64,000 bases of DNA. Origin: Hymenobacter sp. YIM 151500-1 (lineage in GTDB: Bacteria; Bacteroidota; Bacteroidia; Cytophagales; Hymenobacteraceae). The stretch is taken from contig NZ_CP110139.1 in the NCBI RefSeq assembly GCF_025979885.1, positions 1,612,001 to 1,676,000 of the forward strand. The letters run 5' to 3'. The notes under the pieces were generated by a model. The model saw nothing but the letters and a program-made list of their open reading frames with translations. It did no database searches and had not been told where the DNA came from. Position 1 is the stretch's first letter. Each line of letters opens with the position of its first letter. Below are positions 7,887 through 15,925 of the stretch, piece by piece. Both the position numbers and the translations under genes were made by a program.

Positions 7887-9602
7887 ATGGCTGATAATCA
7901 GAAACTTTCCGAAGTCGAGCACGTCAAGGACGCCAGCCGCTACCTGCGCGGCACCCTGGCCGAAAGCCTTGAAAACCCCATCACCGGCGCCCTTTACCCC
8001 GACGATACCCACCTGATCAAGTTTCACGGCTCCTACCAGCAAACCGACCGGGACCTGGACTCGGAGCGGAAGCGCCAGAAGCTGGAGCCCCTGTACTCGT
8101 TTATGATTCGGGTGCGGGTGCCGGGCGGCGTGGCCACGCCCGCGCAGTGGCTGCGCATGGACGAGCTGGCCGACGAGTACGCCAACGGCACGCTCAAGCT
8201 CACCACCCGCCAGGCCTTCCAGCTCCACGGCGTGCTCAAGCGTGACCTGCAGCAGACCATCCAGGGCTTCAACGAGGCCCTGCTCGACAGCATTGCCGGC
8301 TGCGGCGACGTGAACCGCAACGTGATGCTTAACCCCAACCCCCACCAGAGCCGGGTGCACGCCGAGGCCTACGAGGTGGCCCGCCACATCAGCACCCACC
8401 TCACGCCCCGCACTTCGGCCTACTGGGAGCTGTGGCTGAACGGGGAACCCCAGTTCAGCAGCGCCCCCAACGAGGGCGAAGAGGACGCCGAGCCCATCTA
8501 CGGCAAAACCTACCTGCCGCGCAAGTTTAAGATTGCCCTAGGCATTCCGCCCCACAACGACACCGACATCTTCGCCAACGACATCGGGCTGATTGCCGTG
8601 GAGGAAAACGGCCGGCTGGCGGGCTTCAACGTGGCCGTGGGCGGCGGCATGGGCATGACCTTCGGGATGTCCGACACCTACCCGCGCCTGGCCGACATTA
8701 TCGGCTACGTGCCGGCCGGGCAAGTGGTGGACGTGTGCGAGAAAATCGTGACCATTCAGCGCGACTGGGGCAACCGCGAAAACCGCAAGTTCAGCCGCCT
8801 CAAGTACACCCTGGACCGGGTGGGGCTGGACGTGTTCCGCGGGGAGCTGCACCAGCGCCTGGGCTACGCCCTGGAGCCCGCCCGCCCCTACCAGTTTCGC
8901 TCCTCCGGCGACGCCTTCGGCTGGGCCATTCAGGCCGATGGCCGGGCCCACCTCACCTTGTTTGTGGAGGGCGGCCGGGTGGCCGACCGACCCGGCTCGG
9001 AGCTGAAAACCGCCCTGCGCGAAATTGCCCGCTTCCACCAGGGCGACTTCCGCCTCACCGGCAACCAGAACCTGATTCTGGCCAACATTGCGCCGGAGCA
9101 CCGGCTGGCGGTGCAGGCCCTGTTGCAGGAACACGGCGTGCCCGTAGAAGCCAACGACGCCCTCACCGGCCTGCGCCGCGGGGCCCTGGCCTGCGTGGCC
9201 CTGAACACCTGCACCCTGGCTTTTGCCGAGGCCGAGCGGTATCTTCCGCAGCTTTTGGATAGATTAGATGGCGTGATGCGCCAGCTGGGCCTGAGCCAGG
9301 ACGACATTCTGCTCCGAATGACGGGCTGCCCCAACGGCTGCGCCCGCCCCTACCTGGGCGAAATCGGGCTGGTAGGCCGGGCCGTGGGCCGCTACAACCT
9401 CTACCTCGGCGCCGCTTTCAACGGAGAGCGGCTGAACAAGCTCTACCAGGAAATGCTGGACGAAGACGGCATCGTGGCGGCCCTCACGCCCCTGCTCGCC
9501 GACTACGCCCAAGGCCGCCAGCCCCAGGAACGGTTCGGCGACTTTGTAATCCGCCGCGGCTACGTACACGCCACTACGCACGGGCTTGATTTTCACCAGT
9601 AA
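7887..9602 (+). CDS. cysI: Assimilatory sulfite reductase hemoprotein subunit (CysI)
   Basis: Catalyses reduction of sulfite to sulfide at a siroheme coupled to a [4Fe-4S] cluster. The chosen ATG at 7887 gives 571 residues beginning MADNQKLSEVEHVKDASRYL, matching the family length; the open frame extends further upstream but overlaps the DUF2490 gene. The cluster ligands appear as CVALNTC (C-x5-C) and, about 40 residues later, GCPNGCARPYLGEIG (C-x3-C). The ferredoxin-like half also shows TTRQAFQLHG and VNRNVMLNPNP. The stop is followed by a family B inverted repeat. Cofactor supply comes from cobA and the Met8-type domain of the next gene. Confidence 0.96.
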   Translation: MADNQKLSEVEHVKDASRYLRGTLAESLENPITGALYPDDTHLIKFHGSYQQTDRDLDSERKRQKLEPLYSFMIRVRVPGGVATPAQWLRMDELADEYANGTLKLTTRQAFQLHGVLKRDLQQTIQGFNEALLDSIAGCGDVNRNVMLNPNPHQSRVHAEAYEVARHISTHLTPRTSAYWELWLNGEPQFSSAPNEGEEDAEPIYGKTYLPRKFKIALGIPPHNDTDIFANDIGLIAVEENGRLAGFNVAVGGGMGMTFGMSDTYPRLADIIGYVPAGQVVDVCEKIVTIQRDWGNRENRKFSRLKYTLDRVGLDVFRGELHQRLGYALEPARPYQFRSSGDAFGWAIQADGRAHLTLFVEGGRVADRPGSELKTALREIARFHQGDFRLTGNQNLILANIAPEHRLAVQALLQEHGVPVEANDALTGLRRGALACVALNTCTLAFAEAERYLPQLLDRLDGVMRQLGLSQDDILLRMTGCPNGCARPYLGEIGLVGRAVGRYNLYLGAAFNGERLNKLYQEMLDEDGIVAALTPLLADYAQGRQPQERFGDFVIRRGYVHATTHGLDFHQ

Positions 9603-9612
9603 CCGTACCGGA

Positions 9613-9715
9613 ACCTCACCCCCTAGCCCCCTCTCCACAAGAGAGGGAAGACTAGCTCTAGAGAACTAGCAACTAGTTCCCCCTCTCTTGTGGAGAGGGG
9701 GCTAGGGGGTGAGGT
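9613..9715. repeat. Intergenic inverted repeat, family B (copy 2), perfect 35-bp arms
   Basis: The left arm 9613-9647 and right arm 9681-9715 are exact reverse complements over 35 bp, with a roughly 33-bp centre. The last 43 bases (9673-9715) recur identically at 62407-62449, about 53 kb away. It lies between cysI and the fusion gene, in the middle of an otherwise co-oriented block. Confidence 0.9.
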
Positions 9716-9736
9716 CCACAGCCACAACCAACCCCT

Positions 9737-11245
9737 ATGTCCTTTTCTTTCACCCCCATGCCGCAGCCGGAACCTCCCCCGCAATCTGGCAGTAACCGGC
9801 TGTTCCCGGTGTTTCTGAAGCTGGAGCAGCTGCACGTGCTCCTGGTGGGCGGGGGTGCCGTGGGGCACGAGAAGCTGGCGGCCATGCTGGGCAACAGCCC
9901 CGAGGCCCGCGTAACGGTGGTGGCTACCTGGTTTTCGCCCGAGCTACGCCTGCTGGCCCAGCACCACCCCCTGGTGCAGCTGCGCGAGCAGGCCTACCAC
10001 CCCACCGACCTGGTGGGACACGATTTGGTTATCGTGGCCACCAACGATAAGGAGCTGAACCTACGCGTGAAGGCCGATGCCACCCGCCAGCGCCTGCTCT
10101 GCAACGTGGCCGACACCCCCGACGCCTGCGACTTTTACCTGGGCTCCATTGTGCAGAAGGGCGACCTGAAAATTGCCATCAGCACCAACGGCAAGTCGCC
10201 GACCATTGCCAAGCGCCTGCGCGAGGTGCTCACCCACACCCTGCCCCACGAGTTGCACGACGTGCTCCAGCACATGACCGTGATTCGGGAGAAAGTGGGC
10301 GGCGACTTCGCCAACAAGGTAAAAGCCCTGAACGCCGTGACGGCCGAGCTGGCCGGGGGGCCGGCCTACGAGTCGCCGGCGGCGGCGCGGTGGCGGCGCC
10401 TGGCTACGGCCTCGCTGCTGGCGTTTGCGGCCCTGCTGGTGTTCAACATCCTGTCGTACTACGTGACGTGGTGGCAGGTGTGGGACACGGCCACCCACGC
10501 CGATACCTTCTGGATTTTCGTGGCTATCGGCTTCGGGGCCCAGCTGATTGATGGGCTGCTGGGCATGGGCTACGGCGTGGTGACGGCCATCAGCCTGATG
10601 AGCCTGAACATCTCGCCGGCCGCCGTCAGCGCCAGCATCCACACCGCCGAAATGTTTGCCAGCGGGGCCTCAGGCTACCACCACTACCGCTTCGGCAACG
10701 TCAACCGCAAGCTGTTCAAGGTACTGCTCATTCCGGGCGTGCTGGGTGCCATTACGGGCGCCTATCTGCTTTCCCACTTCGGCGAGAAGTACAGCAGCTA
10801 CGTGAAGCCCCTGCTGGCCGTGTACCTGCTGCTGCTGGGGGTGCGCATCATCTACAAGGCCTTTGCCCAGCTGGGCCCGCGCAAAAAGCACCGCAAGCTG
10901 GGGCTGCTGGCCGCCGCCGGGGGCTTCCTCGACTCGTTTGGCGGGGGTGGCTGGGGGCCGCTGGTTACCAGCACGCTCATTGCCGGGGGCCGCACCCCGC
11001 AGTACGTCATTGGCTCGGTGAGCGTCACCGAGTTTTTCGTCACGTTTGCCAGCGCCGTTACCTTCTTTGCCGCCATCGGCATTTCGCACTGGCAGATTAT
11101 TCTGGGGCTCATTATTGGGGGCGTAGCCGCCGCGCCCCTGGCCGCCCGCCTGGCCGGCCGCCTGCCCGTGCGCTGGATGTTCGTGGGCGTGGGCCTGATG
11201 GTGATTGTCTGGAGCCTGTGGGCCCTGCGGAAGTTGTTTATGTAG
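9737..11245 (+). CDS. Fusion: precorrin-2 dehydrogenase/sirohydrochlorin ferrochelatase domain + TSUP (TauE/SafE) permease
   Basis: A 502-residue two-part protein. Residues 1 to about 205 resemble Met8/CysG-N: Rossmann loop VGGGAVGHEKL (37-47), then NVADTPDACDFYLGSIVQ and IAISTNGKSP (about 123-155). This domain oxidises precorrin-2 and can insert iron to finish siroheme. From about residue 222 the protein becomes a multi-span membrane protein with TSUP features (GFGAQLIDGLLGMGYG, GGFLDSFGGGGWGPL), a family exporting sulfite or importing sulfate and related anions. So the last cofactor step and an anion permease share one chain behind cysI. The C-terminal Met-stop (ATG TAG) lies inside a dispersed repeat (11240-11266). 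It could be annotated as either domain alone. Confidence 0.9.
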   Translation: MSFSFTPMPQPEPPPQSGSNRLFPVFLKLEQLHVLLVGGGAVGHEKLAAMLGNSPEARVTVVATWFSPELRLLAQHHPLVQLREQAYHPTDLVGHDLVIVATNDKELNLRVKADATRQRLLCNVADTPDACDFYLGSIVQKGDLKIAISTNGKSPTIAKRLREVLTHTLPHELHDVLQHMTVIREKVGGDFANKVKALNAVTAELAGGPAYESPAAARWRRLATASLLAFAALLVFNILSYYVTWWQVWDTATHADTFWIFVAIGFGAQLIDGLLGMGYGVVTAISLMSLNISPAAVSASIHTAEMFASGASGYHHYRFGNVNRKLFKVLLIPGVLGAITGAYLLSHFGEKYSSYVKPLLAVYLLLLGVRIIYKAFAQLGPRKKHRKLGLLAAAGGFLDSFGGGGWGPLVTSTLIAGGRTPQYVIGSVSVTEFFVTFASAVTFFAAIGISHWQIILGLIIGGVAAAPLAARLAGRLPVRWMFVGVGLMVIVWSLWALRKLFM

Positions 11246-11266
11246 CACACGCTTCAGCTTGTGCCG
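11240..11266 (+). repeat. Family D repeat (copy 1), supplying a stop codon
   Basis: Begins ATGTAGCACACGCTTCAGCT and is identical over 27 bp to 12705-12731. Its first six bases are the last codon and stop of the fusion gene. An inverted-repeat pair of diverged copies lies at 59617-59735. In both this copy and 12705-12731 the unit runs directly into a terminator hairpin. Confidence 0.8.
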
Positions 11267-11272
11267 CAGACA

Positions 11273-11310
11273 AAACAGCCCTGCCGTGCAGCACGGCAGG
11301 GCTGTTTCGT
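11273..11310 (+). terminator. Rho-independent terminator after the sulfur-assimilation block
   Basis: A perfect 16-bp stem (11273-11288 with 11292-11307; AAACAGCCCTGCCGTG) closes on a 3-base loop CAG and is followed by TTTCGTTT-type sequence. It immediately follows the family D repeat that ends the fusion gene and should end that transcript. Confidence 0.85.
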
Positions 11311-11340
11311 TTATTGAAGCGGTTTAGATGTCAGAAGACC

Positions 11341-11509
11341 GTCATGCTGAGCTTGCCGAAGCATCTCTCCCGCTTCGTTGTGGAGCTATTGTCATGCTCA
11401 GCTTGTCGAAGCATCTCTACCTCTGGCTAACCTCAATTGTGCGGATAAAGCGGTAAAGATGCTTGCCTGCGGCGACCTTCGGTTCGACTCCGCTCCGCTC
11501 AGCATGACC
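11341..11509. repeat. Intergenic inverted repeat, family A (copy 2, compound)
   Basis: Begins GTCATGCTGAGCTTGCCGAA, contains a second internal start (GTCATGCTCAGCTTGTCGAA near 11391) and ends CTCAGCATGAC, so it looks like one unit inserted into another. It occupies most of the 384-bp gap before the LLM oxidoreductase gene; the remaining bases show nothing else recognisable. Confidence 0.75.
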
Positions 11510-11629
11510 GTTGTTTCGATATTTAAATCACCTCATCAATCCGTCCAGCGCACCCCTACCGCCTCGGGCCGGGAAAACATCTACTCAAACCTCTAGTTAG
11601 CTACAGCAACAGCCACTACAGAACCATAC

Positions 11630-12646
11630 ATGATTCAGCTCGGCATCGACAGTTTCGCGGCGGCCCCATCTACGGGCGACGCGGCGGCCAACAGTGCGGC
11701 CATCAACCAGCTGCTTGAACGCATCGAACGAGCCGACCAAGTGGGTCTCGACGTGTTCGGCATCGGGGAGCACCACCGGCGGGAGTTTCTGGACTCGGCG
11801 CCGGCCGTTATTCTGGCGGCGGCCGCGGCCCGCACCCAGCGTATTCGCCTTACCAGCGCCGTCACGGTACTTAGCGCCGCCGACCCGGTGCGCGTGTTCC
11901 AGCAGTTTGCCACCCTCGACCTGATTTCGGAGGGCCGTACGGAAATGGTGGTGGGCCGCGGCTCGTTTACGGAAGCATTTCCGCTGTTCGGCCTCAACCT
12001 GCGCGACTACGACGCCGTGTTCAACGAAAAGCTGGCCCTGCTGCTCCAGATTCGGGACCAGGAGCACGTGCACTGGACCGGCACGTTCCGGCCGGCGCTT
12101 ACGGGGCAGGGCGTCTATCCCCGGCCCATGCAGCCGCGGCTGCCCATCTGGCTGGGTGTCGGCGGCACTCCCGAGTCATTCGCGCGGGCCGGGGCCCTGG
12201 GCCTGCCGCTGATGGTGGCCATCATCGGCGGCGAAACCCACCGCTTCCGCCCGCTGGTGGACCTGTACCGGGAGGCGGGCCGCCGCGCCGGGCACGCCCC
12301 GGAACGGCTGCAAGTGGGCCTGCACTCCCTGGGCTACGTGGCCGATACCACTTCGGAAGCCGTGGAAGATTACTACCCCGGCTACGCCCGCACCTTCACC
12401 CGCATCGGCCGGGAGCGGGGCTGGCCGCCCGTCACGCGCGAGCATTTCGACGCCGTGCGGGGCCCGCGTGGCGCCCTGCTGGTAGGCAGCCCCGACGAAG
12501 TGGCCGCTAAAATCCTGCGGCACAGCGAGGCGCTGGGCGGTATCTCCCGCGTCACATTTCAAATGGACCAGGCCGACTTACCCCCGGAAAAACTACTCCG
12601 CGCTATTGAGTTGCTGGGCCAGCAAGTGAAGCCGTTGCTGGGGTAG
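11630..12646 (+). CDS. LLM-class flavin-dependent oxidoreductase
   Basis: A 338-residue bacterial-luciferase-like TIM-barrel protein. The N-terminus (LGIDSFAAAP), the FGIGEHHRREF segment (about residues 43-53), the core strand IRLTSAVTVLSAADPVRVFQQFATLD (from about 73) and WLGVGGTPESFARA are typical of LLM monooxygenases that use reduced flavin. The substrate is not evident. It stands alone, with the sulfur block and its terminator upstream and a converging lipoprotein gene downstream. LLM proteins include alkanesulfonate monooxygenases, which would fit the neighbouring sulfur genes, but the sequence does not specifically indicate SsuD and it has its own transcription unit. Confidence 0.88.
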   Translation: MIQLGIDSFAAAPSTGDAAANSAAINQLLERIERADQVGLDVFGIGEHHRREFLDSAPAVILAAAAARTQRIRLTSAVTVLSAADPVRVFQQFATLDLISEGRTEMVVGRGSFTEAFPLFGLNLRDYDAVFNEKLALLLQIRDQEHVHWTGTFRPALTGQGVYPRPMQPRLPIWLGVGGTPESFARAGALGLPLMVAIIGGETHRFRPLVDLYREAGRRAGHAPERLQVGLHSLGYVADTTSEAVEDYYPGYARTFTRIGRERGWPPVTREHFDAVRGPRGALLVGSPDEVAAKILRHSEALGGISRVTFQMDQADLPPEKLLRAIELLGQQVKPLLG

Positions 12647-12704
12647 CTGCGCACCCCAAGCCTGACTACATATCGGGAGCCTGTGCGCTGTGCGGAAGCT
12701 GTGT

Positions 12705-12731
12705 ATGTAGCACACGCTTCAGCTTGTGCCG
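12705..12731 (+). repeat. Family D repeat (copy 2)
   Basis: Identical over 27 bp to 11240-11266, starting ATGTAGCACACGCTTCAGCT, and again followed within a few bases by a hairpin with an AAACAG...CTGTTT stem. Here the ATGTAG is not used as a gene end: the LLM stop codon lies 59 bases earlier. Confidence 0.8.
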
Positions 12732-12736
12732 TATTG

Positions 12737-12774
12737 AAACAGTCCCGCCGTGCTGCATGGCGGGGCTGTTTTTG
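12737..12774 (+). terminator. Terminator hairpin between converging genes
   Basis: Stem 12737-12752 pairs with 12756-12771 around a CTG loop, followed by TTTTTG. Its sequence closely resembles the terminator at 11273-11310, so repeat plus hairpin form one roughly 67-bp duplicated unit. The A-rich opposite end lets it serve both the LLM gene and the minus-strand lipoprotein gene. Confidence 0.8.
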
Positions 12775-12801
12775 TCGGCGGGCTACCTCAACTGGCCTAT
12801 A

Positions 12802-13422
12802 TCAGCGCGGACCCACGGGAGCTTCCGGCAGGGCTGGTTTGGTAGGAGCAGCCGGCGCCCGGCGTCGCCGGATGGGGGCTGGTGGCGCCGGCTGGGCGGC
12901 CAGCAGGGTGTGGCCCACCAGCTTGCGGCGGTTTACCTGCCAGGCATTGTCCAGCAGCTGCCAGATACTGACGCTGGCCCCAGAGTCAGCGGCAAACAGG
13001 AAGCGGCCGCGCAGCCGCCGGCCAAAATCAACGGCTTCATCGTCGCGGTCAAAGTGCCATCTGCTCTTGGTGACGTAGACGAACTCCACGAACAGCGTGT
13101 CCGGGTGCGGGCAGAGCAGCTCGGCCAGGTCGTAGCCCCGGCGCTTCATGGCCCACAGCGCCACGCGGCCCCGCTCCGACTCCTGTTCCAGGGCACGGGT
13201 GGTTTGGGGCCACTGCCCGGTGCGGCGCCGGTAGTCTTCCAGACTGGTGCGCAGCTCGGCCGGCAGTTCTATGCTGTTCAGGGTGCCAGCGCGCTCCGGC
13301 ACGGGATAGGCTTCGCGGGTAGTCACGGGGCCCACGCCCGGCACTACATTGTGGGTGGTGCTGGTGCAGGCGGCCAGGGCCACGGCGGCTCCCAGCACAG
13401 CAGCAGGATAGAGGTAACGCAT
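12802..13422 (-). CDS. Putative lipoprotein, function unknown
   Basis: The chosen ATG (13422) gives 206 residues starting MRYLYPAAVLGAAVALAACT, a signal peptide with lipobox LAAC, so the product should be lipid-anchored and periplasmic or outer-membrane. The open frame extends upstream, but that extension is charged, low-complexity and overlaps the next gene. The middle contains LRTSLEDYRRRTGQWP and FVYVTKSRWHFDRDDEAVDF. The C-terminal 40 residues are Ala/Pro/Arg-rich. I do not recognise the family. It is downstream of the CPBP gene on the same strand. Confidence 0.7.
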   Translation of the reverse strand: MRYLYPAAVLGAAVALAACTSTTHNVVPGVGPVTTREAYPVPERAGTLNSIELPAELRTSLEDYRRRTGQWPQTTRALEQESERGRVALWAMKRRGYDLAELLCPHPDTLFVEFVYVTKSRWHFDRDDEAVDFGRRLRGRFLFAADSGASVSIWQLLDNAWQVNRRKLVGHTLLAAQPAPPAPIRRRRAPAAPTKPALPEAPVGPR

Positions 13423-13475
13423 AACAAGCTGTTTCGGAGAAGAGGCTGAAGGCTCCATCCCCGTTGCACTATATT

Positions 13476-14318
13476 TTAGGCTTCTTCCGCTGCTACCGGC
13501 CCCGGCGGCGGCGCCGTAGCCCGCTGCACCTGCCACAGCAGCCCCGCCAGCACCAGGGCGCTTAGCGCCACAGCCCCGGCGTAGTGCCAGGGCGAGGCGA
13601 ATAGATTGTGCGCACCATCCATGCGCTTGGTCACGGGATGCAGAATGACCCACAACGCCAGCAGATTGTTCAGTGCGTGCACCATAATGCAGAGCAGCAG
13701 CGAATGAGTGCGATAGTAGAGCCAGCCGAGTAAGAGTCCCATCAATCCAGCTGACACAATTTGCACCGGATTAAGGTGAAACAAGCCAAACAGCAGTGCC
13801 GACTGCGCTATGGCGACCCAGGGCCGATAGTTACGCAGCAGTCCCGTCAGCAATATTCCCCGAAATAACACCTCCTCTAGTATTGGGGCGCTTATTCCAA
13901 CCATCAGAAAGGCCAGTACAGGCTGCGCTTCCAGATGCCGAAACGCTTCTTCCATCCAGTTTGGCAAGTGCAAGTACTGTATGGTAGAGCGCAGTAATAC
14001 CTGAGCCAGTACAACCGCCGGCAAGGCCGCATACACGCTAGTGGGCACCGTGCCCAGTACCTGTAGCGGGGGTTGTCGTTGGCGGTAGCGCCAGAGCAAA
14101 AAACCAATGGTTGCCACCTGCCCTGCCACAGTCGCCACAGAACTGACTACCACTGACTTGCGGTGAATGACTTCATTGAAAATGATAAAAACCGGTAGGC
14201 TAACCACCAGCATGATAAGCAAGAACCACCCAAACGCGCCCCAGCTTTCCTTGATGGTTGGATATGCCGGCTCGGGGCGGGCAGCGGAGACAGGCATCTC
14301 CGAAGCAGTGATTTCCAT
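13476..14318 (-). CDS. CPBP-family intramembrane metalloprotease
   Basis: A 280-residue multi-span membrane protein of the CAAX-protease/bacteriocin-processing (Abi) family. The three diagnostic motifs are present: E148-E149-V-L-F-R153 (EExxxR), F177-x3-H181 and H214-x3-N218, with about eight hydrophobic segments. Family members cleave membrane-embedded substrates; the substrate here is unknown. It precedes the lipoprotein gene on the minus strand, with 53 bases between them. No bacteriocin-like gene is adjacent. Confidence 0.88.
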   Translation of the reverse strand: MEITASEMPVSAARPEPAYPTIKESWGAFGWFLLIMLVVSLPVFIIFNEVIHRKSVVVSSVATVAGQVATIGFLLWRYRQRQPPLQVLGTVPTSVYAALPAVVLAQVLLRSTIQYLHLPNWMEEAFRHLEAQPVLAFLMVGISAPILEEVLFRGILLTGLLRNYRPWVAIAQSALLFGLFHLNPVQIVSAGLMGLLLGWLYYRTHSLLLCIMVHALNNLLALWVILHPVTKRMDGAHNLFASPWHYAGAVALSALVLAGLLWQVQRATAPPPGPVAAEEA

Positions 14319-14367
14319 GGATAAATCAGGTTACATACTGAGCCTGCAAGCTATTCGGTAGTGTGCA

Positions 14368-14413
14368 CAAAACCCAATAGCCGGCACCTTACGGCTCCGG
14401 CTGTTGGGTTTTG
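14368..14413. terminator. Bidirectional terminator between the CPBP and permease genes
   Basis: Stem 14368-14384 (CAAAACCCAATAGCCGG) pairs with 14397-14413 with one G-U position around a 12-base loop. Flanking A and T runs allow termination of the permease transcript (minus strand). Confidence 0.75.
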
Positions 14414-14470
14414 CAGTTGCATGCATATGAAGAGGGTTGCAACAGCCCTTAGCCCTTCGGCGGCGCGGAG

Positions 14471-15925
14471 TTAGGCCGGCTGCCGAAGCTGCTCCTGCCG
14501 CAGCTTGCTATGCTTGCGGCCGTAGCCGTAGTAGATGGCCAGTCCCAGGGCCAGCCACACAGCCAGCCGAATCCACGTGTCCAGGGGCAGGGAGGCCATC
14601 ATCAGCAGGCAGGTCAGGATGCCCAGAACGGGCACCACCGGCACCCAGGGCGTGCGGAATCCGCGCGGGGCGTCGGGCTCCTTTTTGCGCATGATGAGCA
14701 CGCCCAGGCACACCATCACGAAAGCCAGCAGCGTGCCAATGCTGGTCATTTCGCCCACCACGGCAATGGGCACGAAGCCGGCAAACAGAGCAATGAACAA
14801 GCCTAGCAGCAGCCCCGATTGCAGGGGCGTGTGAAACCGCTCGTGCACCCGCGCAAACACCGGTGGCAGCAGGCCGTCCTTGGCCATGGCGAAAAACACC
14901 CGCGTCTGCCCCAGCAAATCCACCAGAATCACCGACGTGTACCCGATGATGATGGCCAGAATCACGGCCGAGGCCAGCCAGGCGTAGGGCGTCTTTTCGA
15001 TGGCAATGGCTACGGGCGCGGCGCTGTCCTTGAACTCGGTGTAGTGGGCCAGGCCCGTAAGCACGTGCCCAAACAGCACGAATAGCACCGTGCAAATCAG
15101 CAGGGAGCCGATGATGCCGATGGGCATGTTGCGCTGCGGATTCTTGGTTTCCTGGGCCATCGTCGCCACAATGTCGAAGCCGATGAACACGAAAAACACC
15201 ACCCCGGCCCCGCGCAAAATGCCGCTCCAGCCAAACTCCCCAAACACGCCCGTGTTCTGCGGGATGTAGGGCTGGTAGTTGGCGGGGTCGATGTACTGCC
15301 AGCCCAGGGCAATAAACACCAGCACCACCGACACCTTCAGGGTCACGACCAGGGCGTTGAACCAGGCCGAGCCCCGCGTGCCGCGCACTACAACCAAAGT
15401 AATGGCGGCCACGATGAGCATGGCCGGCACGTTCAGCAGTCCGCGCACCGTGCTGCCATCGGCCAGGGCGGCCGTTTCAAACGGCGACATCACCAGCTGC
15501 GGGGGCAGGTAGACGTCGTACTTGCTGAGAAACTTCACCAGGTACTGCGACCAGCTGATGGCCACCGCCGCCGCACCCACCGAGTACTCCAGAATCAGGT
15601 CCCAGCCGATAATCCAGGCGAACAGCTCGCCCATGGTGGCGTAGGCGTAGGTGTAGGCTGAGCCGGCCACCGGCACCATGGCGGCAAACTCGGCGTAGCA
15701 CAAGGCCGAAAACGCGCACCCTACGGCCGCCACCATAAACGACAGCGTAACGGCCGGCCCGGCGTTGTTGGCGGCGGCCAGGCCCGTGAGGGAAAACAGC
15801 CCCGCCCCGATAATCACCCCAATGCCAATGGCAATCAGGTTAAAGCCGTTCAGGGTTCGTTGCAACGTGCCAGCGCCCGATTCGGCGGCTTCCTGCCGCA
15901 GCAGTTCCAATGATTTTTTCAGCAT
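14471..15925 (-). CDS. APC-superfamily amino acid permease
   Basis: A 484-residue inner-membrane transporter with about 12 hydrophobic helices. It shows the helix-1 motif GIGVIIGAGLFSLTG (about residues 33-47), the substrate-site region and CYAEFAAMVPVAGSAYTYAY (helix 3), and a C-terminal WVPVVPVLGILTCLLMM segment, as in the YfnA/CAT-like cationic amino acid transporter branch. The specific amino acid cannot be assigned. It is monocistronic: a terminator follows and a long gap precedes it. Confidence 0.9.
   Translation of the reverse strand: MLKKSLELLRQEAAESGAGTLQRTLNGFNLIAIGIGVIIGAGLFSLTGLAAANNAGPAVTLSFMVAAVGCAFSALCYAEFAAMVPVAGSAYTYAYATMGELFAWIIGWDLILEYSVGAAAVAISWSQYLVKFLSKYDVYLPPQLVMSPFETAALADGSTVRGLLNVPAMLIVAAITLVVVRGTRGSAWFNALVVTLKVSVVLVFIALGWQYIDPANYQPYIPQNTGVFGEFGWSGILRGAGVVFFVFIGFDIVATMAQETKNPQRNMPIGIIGSLLICTVLFVLFGHVLTGLAHYTEFKDSAAPVAIAIEKTPYAWLASAVILAIIIGYTSVILVDLLGQTRVFFAMAKDGLLPPVFARVHERFHTPLQSGLLLGLFIALFAGFVPIAVVGEMTSIGTLLAFVMVCLGVLIMRKKEPDAPRGFRTPWVPVVPVLGILTCLLMMASLPLDTWIRLAVWLALGLAIYYGYGRKHSKLRQEQLRQPA

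Noticed and set aside
11481..11500. GGTTCGACTCC resembling a tRNA T-loop
   Set aside because: It is part of a family A repeat; no acceptor stem, anticodon arm or D-arm can be formed around it.
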